A stretch of 64,000 nt of DNA from the NCBI GenBank assembly GCA_002338715.1, contig DDIR01000061.1:29433-93432 (forward strand), written 5' to 3'. Shown here piece by piece: positions 36,583-46,404 of the stretch; position 1 is the stretch's first letter, and each line of letters begins with the position of its first letter. The notes under the pieces are model-generated. The model worked only from the letters and a program-made list of their open reading frames with translations. It was not told the DNA's origin and searched no databases. The position numbers were made by a program, and so were the translations under genes. The stretch comes from Phycisphaerales bacterium UBA1845 (lineage in GTDB: Bacteria > Planctomycetota > Phycisphaerae > UBA1845).

Positions 36583-38790
36583 ATGCAAACTGAACTCATC
36601 AGCGCTGACGACAAGAACCGAGCCAAGAAATCGAGCATCCGCACGCCCCATTTCCGCCGCATGCTCCGCCTGGTTTGGCCGCACCGCCGTTTGGTGTTCA
36701 TCGGGCTCATTGCTTCGATCATCTACGGATTCCTCAACTCAGCTGGCATTGTCAGCGTGCTGCCAGTACTGAAAGTCATGCTTTCAGACGAAGGGCTCCA
36801 CGGATGGGTCGATCGCTCTGTCGCCGAGGATCGACTGGGAATGGACCTCGACATCCGCACGAACTTCGACGGGAGTGACGACCCCGAGCGGCAACTGCTC
36901 ATCACCAAGATTTCAAAACACTCGCCATTTGCAGGGGGCGGGGTGCAGACGCTCGATTCAATCGACTCCTATGCGCTGCAACCACCTTCCGACGAAGACT
37001 CCGTCGAATCGGACGCGCTGCTTGAAACCGTCGAACCGTCCAAATTCCTCGAAGCCGTCGCACAGGCGGACGACGGCATGACGCTGACCATTCATACTTC
37101 CGGACCCGACGGGCAGTCGGCAGCGGAAGCGGTCATGGTCGCGCTCGAACCCCCGTCGACCAATTGGCGCATCGGCCGATGGGCGGCTAGTTTCGTCCCG
37201 CGCGCCCGTCACCAGGGTGGTCGGGTCACTGCGCTATACTGGGTGCTCGGGTTTGTGGTCGTGGTCAATCTACTCAGCAACGTCGCGCGGTTTATCGCGC
37301 AGTACTTCGTTGCGGCGGGCGTGCTTCGTTCGGTGATGGATTTGCGGCGCACGCTATATCGCAAGATTCTGCGTCTGCCGATGTCGTTCTTTACGCGCGA
37401 TACGTCCGACCTCGTGTCGCGCTTTGTGCAGGACGCCCAGGAAATGCAGCGCGGTTTGATGAGCATTTTCGGCAAGATGCTTCGCGAGCCGATCAAAGCC
37501 GTCTTTCTGTTCGGCTGGGCGCTCGTTCTCGATGCACGCATGACGATGACCATGCTGCTGATTTCGCCCGTGGCTATCTTTTTGTTTTGGTCGGTCGGTC
37601 GAAAGATACGCAAAGCCAACAACCGCCTGCTGCAAACCTATGGCACGATGATCGGCGCACTTGGGACAGCGCTCGATGCGATCGGCGTCGTCAAAACCTA
37701 CAATGCAGAGAATCAGGAACGCAAGCACCTCTGGACGATCGACCGCAGGATGTTCAAGCAGCAACTTCGCATCGCCAAACTCGAAGCGTTCCTTCGCCCC
37801 GCGCTGGAGATGATGGGCATCGTCGGCATCGCGATTGTTTTCGCGTGGCTCGGAGCCAAGGTCCTTCAGGAAAACATCAAGCTCGAAGAATTCGGCACGC
37901 TGGTCATCGTGCTCGGCATGTTGATCGATCCGCTGCGCAAGGTGGCCGACGTCTATCCGCGGGTCATGCGGTCAGCCGCCGGCGCGCAGCGCATCTTTGA
38001 AGTCATCGACACGCCCGAAGAAGCCGAACTCCTCGAAGGTGCGCTCGAACTTCAGCCGATCAAGGAACGCATCGAATTTAAGAACGTCACGTTCACCTAT
38101 CCCGAAACCGAAACGCCCGCGCTGACGGACATCAATCTGACAATCGAAAAAGGCGAAACGATCGCGCTCGTCGGCGCCAACGGCAGCGGCAAGACAACGC
38201 TGACCAAACTGCTCGTGCGCTTCTACGACCCCGAACACGGCGCCGTGTTCATCGACGGCATCGACATTCGCAGCGCCAAGTTGGCCAGCCTCCGCCGTCA
38301 AGTCAGCATGGTGACACAAGACCCCGTCGTCTTCGCCATGACCATCGCCGAGAACATCGCTTATGGGACGCGTCATGCCAGCGAAGACGCCATCAAAGAC
38401 GCAGCCCGTCGCGCCCACGCCGAAGCGTTCATCAATGACAAGCCCGATGCATTCAACGAACTGGTCGGCGAGCGCGGCAGCACACTGTCCGGCGGACAAC
38501 GTCAGCGCCTTTGCATCGCCCGGGCCATGCTGCGAAACGCCCCCGTTCTTATCTTCGACGAAGCCACCAGCCAGATCGACAGCGAATCGGAACGCCAGAT
38601 TCAAGACGCGGTCCGAGAATATGTCGCCGGCCGCACCACCATCCTGATCGCGCACCGCTTGAGCACGATTCGATTCGCCCAACGGATCATCGTTCTCGAC
38701 AAAGGCCGTCTCGTCGATCAGGGCACGCACGAAGAACTGATCGATCGCTGCGACATCTACGCGACGATCTGCGCAACGCAGGAATCGTGA
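36583..38790 (+). CDS. ABC exporter (MsbA-like) with PDZ-like insertion after TM1
   Basis: 735 residues; a normal half-exporter is about 580-600. TM1 lies near 34-60. Residues about 62-200 form an inserted soluble domain. TM2 to TM6 follow (about 218-440), then the nucleotide-binding domain: Walker A GANGSGKTTLTK near 530, signature LSGGQRQRLCIA near 635, Walker B VLIFDEATSQID near 655, H-loop IAHRLST near 690. The insert contains LLITKISKHSPFAGGGVQ then LDSIDSYAL, like a PDZ fold. It would sit outside the cytoplasm. Substrate is unknown; lipid A or lipid flipping is the default family guess. Confidence 0.92.
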   Translation: MQTELISADDKNRAKKSSIRTPHFRRMLRLVWPHRRLVFIGLIASIIYGFLNSAGIVSVLPVLKVMLSDEGLHGWVDRSVAEDRLGMDLDIRTNFDGSDDPERQLLITKISKHSPFAGGGVQTLDSIDSYALQPPSDEDSVESDALLETVEPSKFLEAVAQADDGMTLTIHTSGPDGQSAAEAVMVALEPPSTNWRIGRWAASFVPRARHQGGRVTALYWVLGFVVVVNLLSNVARFIAQYFVAAGVLRSVMDLRRTLYRKILRLPMSFFTRDTSDLVSRFVQDAQEMQRGLMSIFGKMLREPIKAVFLFGWALVLDARMTMTMLLISPVAIFLFWSVGRKIRKANNRLLQTYGTMIGALGTALDAIGVVKTYNAENQERKHLWTIDRRMFKQQLRIAKLEAFLRPALEMMGIVGIAIVFAWLGAKVLQENIKLEEFGTLVIVLGMLIDPLRKVADVYPRVMRSAAGAQRIFEVIDTPEEAELLEGALELQPIKERIEFKNVTFTYPETETPALTDINLTIEKGETIALVGANGSGKTTLTKLLVRFYDPEHGAVFIDGIDIRSAKLASLRRQVSMVTQDPVVFAMTIAENIAYGTRHASEDAIKDAARRAHAEAFINDKPDAFNELVGERGSTLSGGQRQRLCIARAMLRNAPVLIFDEATSQIDSESERQIQDAVREYVAGRTTILIAHRLSTIRFAQRIIVLDKGRLVDQGTHEELIDRCDIYATICATQES

Positions 38791-39580
38791 TTCGCCACAG
38801 CCGATCAAATGCACCGCGAGCAGAATTCACACACTTTGATTTGATGCGCGATTCATTTTCTGCACGTGCGCACACCCGCGCAAGTTCATGACATCAATGG
38901 ATATCGTACATGCAGATTTAATTCGCGCACGAAATATGCGCGCAATTATTTGCCTGACGCCGAATCGTGTTTCATACTGTCGGTAGGAGTAGACAACTGA
39001 ATACAGATGTACTTAAGACGTGCAACACGTCAGGTCATTGTACCTCGTTCCGGCGATTGTGCCGGGACACATTGATGGAAGCCTCGCGGTCAGGGGCCGT
39101 GTGACGTCCTACGAAGGCATTTCCCGAGAGACAGAATGGGGCCTCGTCGTTTAGGACTACAGTCACGGAGCTTGAGTGCGGGGCTTCAAGTTTGCGCACA
39201 CATGTAGTCGACGTACATCGCTGGAGCATTCCTAATCCAATCGTAGCGGCGCGACACCGTCGTCATTCCCGCGCAGGCGGGAATCCAGAGGCAAAACAAA
39301 GTCAATCCACGTCGGTACTGGCGCCCGTGCGGTGAAGAGTGGACGGGCAAGACGCCACGCTTGGATTGTGATTGCTGTAGTTGCTGCATCCCCAAAATCT
39401 GCAAAGCGAATGTCCGTGTCGCATTTACTGCATATCCGGCGCTCTGTGGCGATTTGAATCCAAGCGTAATGATTTGCTCGTACACTTCTCGCGCTATGCG
39501 GGCCGGTATCTTCCAAGTTTGACTTTGCTTATCTCCTGGATTCCCGCTTGCGCGGGAATGACGGCGCTGTTGCATTTGTG
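38791..39580. other. Long gene-free region downstream of ABC exporter
   Basis: 790 bases between the ABC exporter and the end of dnaE. The right part is the inverted-repeat element at 39261-39563. The left part (38791-39260) has several GCGC-rich short palindromes near 38860-38945 and no credible gene. I see no tRNA or known ncRNA. Confidence 0.5.
39261..39563. mobile_element. Putative 303-bp MITE-like element with imperfect terminal inverted repeats
   Basis: Ends carry inverted copies of CGTCATTCCCGC-GC-GCGGGAATCCAG (39261-39288 and 39536-39563). Similarity continues inward in inverted orientation: GCAAAACAAAGTCAA on the left against GCAAAGTCAA on the right (complement), and GTACTGGC against ATACCGGC. 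No transposase frame inside. The ATTCCC...GGGAAT core is a widespread short palindromic repeat type in bacteria. Confidence 0.5.
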
Positions 39581-42500
39581 CTATGCGAATTCCTGTTGCA
39601 ACATGCTTGCTTCGCGCGTCGGTGGGACGATTCGCGCTTGGGGTTCGGCTGACACCGGCGCTTCCTGCGGGCGTGATGTGGGTTTGGTCATGATGCTGGG
39701 CCAGGGAATGGGCTTGCGGTTGGGGCCCGTGCAGATCACGCGCGTTTCGCCAATCAATGATGCCAGTTCGTGCAGGCATTCGGGCGAGGCTTTGACCGAC
39801 ATGTCGTCGCTGCACTTGATCGTGGCGATTTCGTGTTCGTCCGTTTGAATCTCCACGTACAAAGGGCACGCGCCGCGATGTCGGCTGATAACGTCGAAAA
39901 GCCTTTCGACCACTTCGCTGCTGTCGCGCATCTCATCCACGCGCACAATCACGCTGTCGCACAGCACCGATGGCGCCCGCTCAGCCGCAATCACTTCGCC
40001 CACGCGCACGGACGGCTCTTCCCGTTTTCGATTCACCGAACCCTTCACAAAAATGATCGCGTCGGGCTTGAGCAAATGACGATATTCGTCGAGTTCCTTC
40101 GGTGAAATCGTCACTTCGACTTTGCCTTTGAGATCCTCCAGCGTCACGATGGCCATCCGCTGCCCTTGCTTGCGACCGTTGCGCAGCAAAATGTAGCGAA
40201 TGTCGGTGATCAACCCGCCGAGAATCACGCTGCCGCCGTCTTCATATGACGACAGATCCACCGTAGCCGCCGTCGAGCACGACTCCACCAGATCGCTGCA
40301 ACTCGTCAATGGATGCCGCGTCACAAAGAAACCCAGCACGGCCTTCTCGCGGGCAAGCATCTCGGCTTCGCTCCATTCATCCTGCGGTAACTTATGCGAT
40401 GTGTGTTCCGACTCGCCCGAGTCATCGCCGCCGCCAAACAGGCTGAACTGACCGGCTTTCTTGTCCTGCTGGGCGCGAACGCCACCTTGAATGGCGTCGT
40501 CCACGACATTCATCAGCGCCTTGCGCATCGCACCGGTCCCGTCAAATGCGCCGCAACAGGTCAGCGCTTCGACCACGCCGCGATTGACGGCTGACAGATC
40601 GACGCGCTCGCAGAAATCGAAGATCGACGTGAATGGACCGCCTTCCTCGCGGGCTCGAACGATGGCTTCCACCGCCTTGCTCCCCACACCTTTGATCGCC
40701 CCCAAACCGAATCGAATCACCTTGCGGTTGGGATCGCGCACGTCCGGCGTGAAGTCGTTGCCGCTCGCGTTCACATCGGGAGGGGCAATCTCGATGCCCA
40801 GTCGCTTGCACTCGTCGATGTATTCCTGAACCTTCGCAGCCACGCCCATTTCGAACGTGAGCAGAGCGGCCATGAATTCGACGGGGTAATAATGCTTCAT
40901 GAACGCCGTCTGAAATGCGACGATGGCGTACCCGGTGGAGTGGGCTTTGTTGAATGCGTATCCACCGAACTCGAGAATGTCGTCGTAGATCTTCTGCGCG
41001 GTGGCGTCGTCCAGGCCGTTGGCGATGCAACCCTTCACGAACGGTCCGCGGTTGGCTTCGATCTTGTCGGTCTTTTTCTTGCTGATGAGCTTGGCCAAGC
41101 GGAACGCCTGTTTGAGTTCCAACCCGCCAAGGCGGTTGACCATGCGCGACACCTGCTCCTGATACACCATGATGCCGTAGGTTTCTTCGAGCACCTTGGT
41201 CATTTCAGGATGCGGCGTTGTCCAATTCGCACCGTGCTTGCGCGACACGTAGTCGTCGATGTACTTCATCGGACCCGGGCGGTAGAGCGCGTTCGCCGCG
41301 ATCAGGTCCTGAATCCGGTTGGGGCGCATTCGCATGATGACGTCGCGCATCCCGCCTGATTCAAACTGGAACACGCCCTTGGTATGACCCGCAGCAAAGA
41401 GCGTGTAAACACCTTGATCGGTCAGATCGACCTTCTCGATTTCGACTTCGACCCCGCGCAGCTCTTTCACCAGATCGATCGATCGCTGCAAGATGCTCAG
41501 CGTCCGCAGACCGAGAAAGTCCATCTTCAACAGTCCAACCGCTTCCACCGTCGGACCGTCGAACTGCGTGACCACCGCATCGGCATCGGCGCCGCGATAA
41601 AGCGGCAGGAACTGATCGAGCGATTTGTCCGCGATCACCACGCCAGCCGCATGGACCCCGGCATGCCGCGCGAGCCCTTCCAACTTCCGGCTGATATCGA
41701 TGACCTTTTTGACCTGCGCGTTGGTTTCGTACTGGGATTTAAGTTCCGGCTCCTGTTCGATCGCTTTGTCGATCGTCATTTTCAGCTCAGCCGGTATCAG
41801 CGAGGTCAGCTTGTTGGCTTCTTCAAATCCCAGCCCCATCACGCGCGACACGTCCTTGACCGCCGCCCGCGCTTTGAGCGTTCCGAAGGTGATGATCTGT
41901 GCGACGTGTCCGTACTTTTCGCGCACGTACTCGATGACTCTCGCGCGACCGTTCTGGCAGATATCCACGTCGATATCGGGCATTTCGTCGCGGTCGGGGT
42001 CCATGAACCGTTCAAAATATAGGCCATAGGTCAACGGATCGGGTGTGGAAATATCCAGGCAGTACGCCACCACCGAACTGCAACCACTGCCACGCGCCCC
42101 GCACGGAATGTTGTTGCCACGGGCGTATTGAACGAGGTCCCACACGATCAGGAAGTAACTCGAGAACCCTTTGCTTTGGATCACTTCAAGCTCATAGTCG
42201 ATGCGCTCGCGAACCTCGTCATTGAGATCGTCGTATTTGCGCTCGGCGGCTTCGTAGACGATGCGACGCAATTCCTCTTCGGGCGTGGTCGTCTTGGGTA
42301 CGTTGTAGACGGGCGCGAAACGCTGATTGAAATCGAATTCGACATTGCACATGTCGGCGACCATCAGCGTGTTGCTCAACGCTTCGGGTTGATTGGGAAA
42401 CAGCGCGGCCATCTGCTCGGGCGATTTGAGATAGAACTCGCCCGTTTCAAATTTGAAGCGGTTTTCGTCGGAGACGAGCTTGCCGGTGTTGATGCAGCAG

Positions 42501-43195
42501 AGAATGTCGTGGGCTTCGACGTCGCCTTCGTCGAGGTAGTGCACGTCGTTGGACGCGATGGTCGCAACGCCGAGCCGGGTGGCCATCTCCGTCAGTTCGG
42601 GGTTGAGAATGCGCTGCTCGGGAATGCCGTGATCCTGCAATTCGACGAAGAACCGATCGGGGCCGAAGATGCTCAGGTAGTCTTTCGCCAGTGTCTCAGC
42701 CGCCGCCCTGTCCTTGCCGACGAAGGCCTGCGGAATCTCGCCGCCGAGGCACGTGCTGGTACAGATCAAACCTTCGCTGAACTCGCGGAGAACGTCCTTG
42801 TCGATTCGCGGCTTGTAGTAGAACCCTTCGAGATACCCGATGCTGCTGAGCTTGAGGAGGTTTTCGTAACCGGTGCGGTTCATCGCCAGAAGCAGCAGGT
42901 GAAAGCTAGACGCCTTTCGACCGGGATAGTCCTTGTTGAATCGGCTGTCGGGCGCGATGTAAAACTCGCTGCCAATGATCGGTTTGATGCCGACTTTCTT
43001 GGCGGCTTGGTAGAACTCGACGGCTGCGAACATGTTGCCGTGGTCGGTCATCGCGACGGCTGGCATGTTCAGCTCTTTGCAGCGTTCCATCAGCGGACCG
43101 ATGCGGGTGGCTCCATCGAGCAGGCTGTAATGCGTGTGCAGGTGCAGATGTGCAAACGTGGGTGCGGCAGCCTTTCCCGATTCTGCTGATGGCAT
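39581..43195 (-). CDS. dnaE: DNA polymerase III alpha subunit
   Basis: 1204 residues, typical of DnaE1. Replicative polymerase. N-terminal PHP domain with HLHLHTHYSLLDGATRIG and MTDHGNMFAAVEF; the polymerase core has PDIDVDICQNGR with the catalytic Asp pair near residue 405; then helix-hairpin-helix and OB domains (VILGGLITDIRYILLRNG near 1000). Read from 43195 down to the stop at 39581. The C-terminus is rich in Pro and Ala. Stands alone with no replication genes around it. Confidence 0.97.
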   Translation of the reverse strand: MPSAESGKAAAPTFAHLHLHTHYSLLDGATRIGPLMERCKELNMPAVAMTDHGNMFAAVEFYQAAKKVGIKPIIGSEFYIAPDSRFNKDYPGRKASSFHLLLLAMNRTGYENLLKLSSIGYLEGFYYKPRIDKDVLREFSEGLICTSTCLGGEIPQAFVGKDRAAAETLAKDYLSIFGPDRFFVELQDHGIPEQRILNPELTEMATRLGVATIASNDVHYLDEGDVEAHDILCCINTGKLVSDENRFKFETGEFYLKSPEQMAALFPNQPEALSNTLMVADMCNVEFDFNQRFAPVYNVPKTTTPEEELRRIVYEAAERKYDDLNDEVRERIDYELEVIQSKGFSSYFLIVWDLVQYARGNNIPCGARGSGCSSVVAYCLDISTPDPLTYGLYFERFMDPDRDEMPDIDVDICQNGRARVIEYVREKYGHVAQIITFGTLKARAAVKDVSRVMGLGFEEANKLTSLIPAELKMTIDKAIEQEPELKSQYETNAQVKKVIDISRKLEGLARHAGVHAAGVVIADKSLDQFLPLYRGADADAVVTQFDGPTVEAVGLLKMDFLGLRTLSILQRSIDLVKELRGVEVEIEKVDLTDQGVYTLFAAGHTKGVFQFESGGMRDVIMRMRPNRIQDLIAANALYRPGPMKYIDDYVSRKHGANWTTPHPEMTKVLEETYGIMVYQEQVSRMVNRLGGLELKQAFRLAKLISKKKTDKIEANRGPFVKGCIANGLDDATAQKIYDDILEFGGYAFNKAHSTGYAIVAFQTAFMKHYYPVEFMAALLTFEMGVAAKVQEYIDECKRLGIEIAPPDVNASGNDFTPDVRDPNRKVIRFGLGAIKGVGSKAVEAIVRAREEGGPFTSIFDFCERVDLSAVNRGVVEALTCCGAFDGTGAMRKALMNVVDDAIQGGVRAQQDKKAGQFSLFGGGDDSGESEHTSHKLPQDEWSEAEMLAREKAVLGFFVTRHPLTSCSDLVESCSTAATVDLSSYEDGGSVILGGLITDIRYILLRNGRKQGQRMAIVTLEDLKGKVEVTISPKELDEYRHLLKPDAIIFVKGSVNRKREEPSVRVGEVIAAERAPSVLCDSVIVRVDEMRDSSEVVERLFDVISRHRGACPLYVEIQTDEHEIATIKCSDDMSVKASPECLHELASLIGETRVICTGPNRKPIPWPSIMTKPTSRPQEAPVSAEPQARIVPPTREASMLQQEFA

Positions 43196-43712
43196 GGAGG
43201 CAACGAGTCCTTTCGTCTTGAGATGAACGCCGGATCGTGAGCATGCAGCCGCTCAACTGCATCGATCCCGCTCCCTGTGGTTATCATAATAACGACCCGG
43301 CATCCCTCAATGCGATGCAGAAGTAACTTTCAGTTCAGAGCCTTCGCATCGACCCTTGATCAACAGCGGCTGTGATTTTGTGTGATATCCTGTGACGCAA
43401 CATGGGACAGGGTGTGAAGCCCCAACCGGTGTCGGGTTTGTAATACGTTGCAGAAAAATCGGGCATCGGTCCGAAGTTTAGGACATAAACGCCCCTGCGA
43501 AATCACTTTCGCCGTTTTCGTCAATGTGAACCCGGGATGGTCGGCAGCGTAGAAATATGCGACAATTGGGCGCGCTGGGGGATAGCGATTTGTGGAAAAG
43601 AGCATCGGGGGATGGGGAATCCACTCGGGTTACAATCATCTGGGGTAATGATTAATCAGAAACAAACGTCGCCACGGAGACCCAGCGTGGCCGCGTGCCA
43701 AACGAGAGAGTT
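43196..43712. other. Divergent intergenic region between dnaE and esterase-like gene
   Basis: 517 bases without a credible gene. A short palindrome GTTATCATAATAAC occurs near 43278-43291, close to dnaE. No clear -35/-10 pair is visible for either neighbour. Confidence 0.5.
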
Positions 43713-45221
43713 ATGAACAACCGTCTTGCAAAATGTGTGATGTTGGGCCTGGTTTCGCTGATGACCGGAGCATGGGGATGCGCGGTTGGGCAGGCGCCGG
43801 GCAAAGGTCGAGTGCTCCACCTTCAAGAGCAGTCCACCAAGGGCTGGTACTATCTCTATCTGCCTGAAGATTACGTTTCCAAAGAAGCAGCCGCCAACCA
43901 ACCGCCGACCACCCACCCCAAACGCTGGCCCGTCGTGGTCACCTTTCACGGCATGAAACCGTTTGACGATTCCGGCAAGCAAATCCGTGAATGGCAGCAG
44001 GAAGCCGACCGTTACGGATTCGTCGTCATCGCACCGCAATTGCGTTCGCCCGACCTGCTTTCGGAATTTCCGATTCGAACTGTGCACAGTGGTGTGCGCT
44101 TTGATGAAAAGCTGACGGTTGGGGCGCTCAATGATGTGGCCCGGCGCGTCGACGTGGATCTGTCGGCGGTGCTTTCGACGAGTTGGTCGTCGGGCGGATA
44201 CATCGCCCACTACATGGTTAACCGCCATCCCAACCTGTTCAGTTGCGTCGCACCGCGGCAGTCGAACTTTTCGTCGTCGATTCTCGATCCGAATCAGGTT
44301 CCGCTCTATCGCGACATGAAGGTCGGCATCTTCTACACCGAAAACGACTTCGAGGTCTGCAAACGCGAATCACAAGCCGGCGCCAACTGGTACGCCAAGC
44401 ACGGCTTCGACGTGACCTTCGCCGTCTTCCAGAACCTCGGTCACGTCAGGCGACCCAGCGTCGCGGCGGACTTTTTCGCACGAACCTGCAACGCCACCGC
44501 GAAAACGCCGCCAACAGAACTCGCCCGCCTCAAAATCAAGAACATGCCGATCCAAGCCAACCCCCAACAAGCCGCGCCAAGACCGCGCACGGTGTCGAGT
44601 CAGCCTCCACCGCCCCAACCAAAGCAATCGTCTCCACCGGCAAATAGCCAGGTCAGCACCAAACCACGGGTGGCGCAAAACCAATCGACCAATCCGGCAA
44701 CGTCGGGCGGGCCCAATGTCTACAACGAGCGCGAGCCTGATCTTTCCGTGGCTGTCTCCGGCAAACAGGGCATTCCGCGCCCGCGCAATGATTTCGGTAG
44801 CGGCTACGATCCCAACAATGTCGCCCGCTCACCGTCCAGCGATGCACCGCGACCAACGCCTCAACAGCAGCCATCCGTTCCGCGTCCGCGCACAACCGCC
44901 CGCCCCAGGCAATCAACCGCTGGGCCCGCGAATGATCCGCAGTCATCCAACCCATTGCAGGTTCGGGTGAGTTCGACGATCGGCGTGTCGCCGTTGATGG
45001 TCAGCTTCAGCGCTGTCGCGCCGGGTCCGCTTCGTCGTGGGGCCTACTTCCTTTGGACCGACAATGGCGAACCGATCTCCAACGGCATCAACGGACAGAA
45101 GTACCTGCTCGCACCCGGAAAACATGAGTTGGAGGTGCTGATGACCACAGCCAACGGCACCGAGTACCGGGCGACGAAAACGATCAACGTTCTGGAGAAA
45201 ACGCGACGTGGACGCCGTTGA
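43713..45221 (+). CDS. Secreted alpha/beta-hydrolase (esterase-like) with Pro-rich linker and C-terminal beta domain
   Basis: 502 residues. Signal peptide at 1-25 ending GAWGC (possible lipobox). Residues about 30-260 look like an esterase/PHB-depolymerase-type hydrolase: VVVTFHGMKPFDDSGK (oxyanion His-Gly), STSWSSGGYIAHYM with nucleophile Ser in SWSSG, and a possible catalytic His in LGHVRRPS. Then a 140-residue Pro/Gln/Ser/Arg linker, and a C-terminal beta-domain (VSSTIGVSPLMVSFSAVAP) like a PKD/Ig domain. ATG 43713 follows GAGAG. It overlaps yidD by 14 bases. Confidence 0.8.
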   Translation: MNNRLAKCVMLGLVSLMTGAWGCAVGQAPGKGRVLHLQEQSTKGWYYLYLPEDYVSKEAAANQPPTTHPKRWPVVVTFHGMKPFDDSGKQIREWQQEADRYGFVVIAPQLRSPDLLSEFPIRTVHSGVRFDEKLTVGALNDVARRVDVDLSAVLSTSWSSGGYIAHYMVNRHPNLFSCVAPRQSNFSSSILDPNQVPLYRDMKVGIFYTENDFEVCKRESQAGANWYAKHGFDVTFAVFQNLGHVRRPSVAADFFARTCNATAKTPPTELARLKIKNMPIQANPQQAAPRPRTVSSQPPPPQPKQSSPPANSQVSTKPRVAQNQSTNPATSGGPNVYNEREPDLSVAVSGKQGIPRPRNDFGSGYDPNNVARSPSSDAPRPTPQQQPSVPRPRTTARPRQSTAGPANDPQSSNPLQVRVSSTIGVSPLMVSFSAVAPGPLRRGAYFLWTDNGEPISNGINGQKYLLAPGKHELEVLMTTANGTEYRATKTINVLEKTRRGRR

Positions 45222-45534
45222 GTCGCCGCACAAAGCATGTCAATGCAGCGCACATGAAGCGCATGATTCGATGCCTCCCGAGCATCGCCGCCACAACAAA
45301 GCGCAGTGGCTTCTGATCTTCTTGATCCGCTTCTATCAATCCTACCTTCGCCTTCATCTGTTCGGTCGTTGCCGCTATTGGCCAACCTGCAGCGAGTATG
45401 GCATCGCGTGCCTCGAAACCCACGGTGCGATCAAAGGCGGCTGGCTGACCTTTAAACGCATCCTCCGCTGCCACCCCTTTTGCAGGGGCGGTATTGATCC
45501 CGTTCCTCCCAAGAAGCACGAAGAATCCGCATAG
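45208..45534 (+). CDS. yidD: Membrane protein insertion efficiency factor YidD
   Basis: 108 residues. YidD helps YidC insert inner-membrane proteins. Signature IRFYQSYLRLHLFGRCRYWP then TCSEYGIACLETHGA and LRCHPFCRGGIDPVP; the conserved CRYxPTCSxY is intact. GTG start has GGAG 10 bases upstream. It begins inside the preceding gene and is separated from its usual partners yidC, rpmH and rnpA, which are not in the window. Confidence 0.93.
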   Translation: MDAVESPHKACQCSAHEAHDSMPPEHRRHNKAQWLLIFLIRFYQSYLRLHLFGRCRYWPTCSEYGIACLETHGAIKGGWLTFKRILRCHPFCRGGIDPVPPKKHEESA

Positions 45535-45785
45535 CTACGTCCGATCAAATCGTGGGGCATTGGCGATCTTCGACGATTCGCCAAAAATCAATCCAAAACT
45601 TTGCCCGATAATGGTGCGTATTCAATCACGCAGGACGGACTACGCCTGCCGAATGCCCAATCCACAGAAATTCCACATGGAATTGCGTTTCCAACCAGTG
45701 GACAGCGTTTGACCCCGCTGAAATCATTGGGTGAACGGATTAACGGATTAATGGATTTCGCAGACTCTTCGTGAAAGTCCGAACC

Positions 45786-46142
45786 ATGGCCCCAATGAAC
45801 AACACCATAGCAGACCAGTCAACGATCGTTCGAGAATGGCTGGCAGCCGCCGAGGAATGATGCGAGAAAGACACGTATCTCTCCAAGCGCCAGTCAGCTC
45901 GGGTCACGTGGAACGAGCCGCTCATCGCCACCGACGTGTCGAAGGGCAGCAAGCACGAGACATTCTACGTGCGCACCCGAAACGTCAGTGAAGAGGGCAT
46001 GAGCTTCCTGTCGAGGCAGCCGATCCCCCTCCACACGCGACTTGAGATCCACCTTGATACCGCGCCCGCAAACGTGGTCGGCGTTGTCGTCCACTGCTCG
46101 ACCGCATTGGGCGGGTACATGATCGGCGTGTCGTTCAAGTAG
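45786..46142 (+). pseudogene. PilZ-domain protein with in-frame TGA
   Basis: One reading frame runs from ATG 45786 to the stop at 46140, except for TGA at 45858. Before the TGA: MAPMNNTIADQS then TIVREWLAAAEE. After: CEKDTYLSKRQSARVTWNEP, a beta-rich PilZ core, HCSTALGGYMIGVSFK. Both c-di-GMP motifs lie after the stop: RxxxR (RQSAR, 45888-45902) and N-x-S-x-x-G (NVSEEG). The first in-frame restart is GTG 45936, beyond RxxxR. It may be a true nonsense mutation, a sequence error or, least likely, UGA readthrough. Confidence 0.7.
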
Positions 46143-46213
46143 CGATTGGGTCCGGTGAATCGGAACCGGTAGCAAGGCGAACCGAAGGTCCGATATTGAA
46201 TTCAAACCAGTGG

Positions 46214-46250
46214 GGGCAATGGTGTCAGCGACCGGCACCGTTGCCCTTTT
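46214..46250 (+). terminator. Intrinsic terminator downstream of the PilZ gene
   Basis: 11-bp stem (GGGCAATGGTG / CACCGTTGCCC, one G-T pair) with an 11-base loop, then TTTT at 46247-46250. Confidence 0.75.
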
Positions 46251-46299
46251 CCTCTGCGCATCGGGTCCAGAAACGTCGCAGGTTAGGCGATAACCCAAG

Positions 46300-46350
46300 T
46301 ATGTCCGAGTTGCCGGTATGACCCAAATGCCGGTATGTCCCTAACGCCGA
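46300..46350 (+). repeat. Three imperfect 17-bp tandem repeats upstream of a pilin gene
   Basis: Units TATGTCCGAGTTGCCGG, TATGACCCAAATGCCGG and TATGTCCCTAACGCCGA start at 46300, 46317 and 46334. They end about 55 bases before the pilin-like start, a plausible regulatory position. Confidence 0.6.
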
Positions 46351-46404
46351 CCGCATCGCGCGCCTGGGCAGGTCTTGGAAAACTCATTCAACCGGAGCGA
46401 ACCG

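Noticed and set aside
39186-39869. Long minus-strand frame across the inverted-repeat element and the end of dnaE
   Set aside because: It runs out of frame through dnaE and through both palindromes, has no ribosome site and no protein-like conservation.
45858-45900. Selenocysteine insertion at the PilZ TGA
   Set aside because: Only a 4-bp GAGA/TCTC hairpin lies downstream and nothing else suggests selenoprotein use.
46143-46213. c-di-GMP-I riboswitch, suggested by GGTAGC...ACCGAAGG after the PilZ gene
   Set aside because: The GCAAA core and GNRA tetraloop arm are missing; the hairpin that follows is a plain terminator for the PilZ gene.
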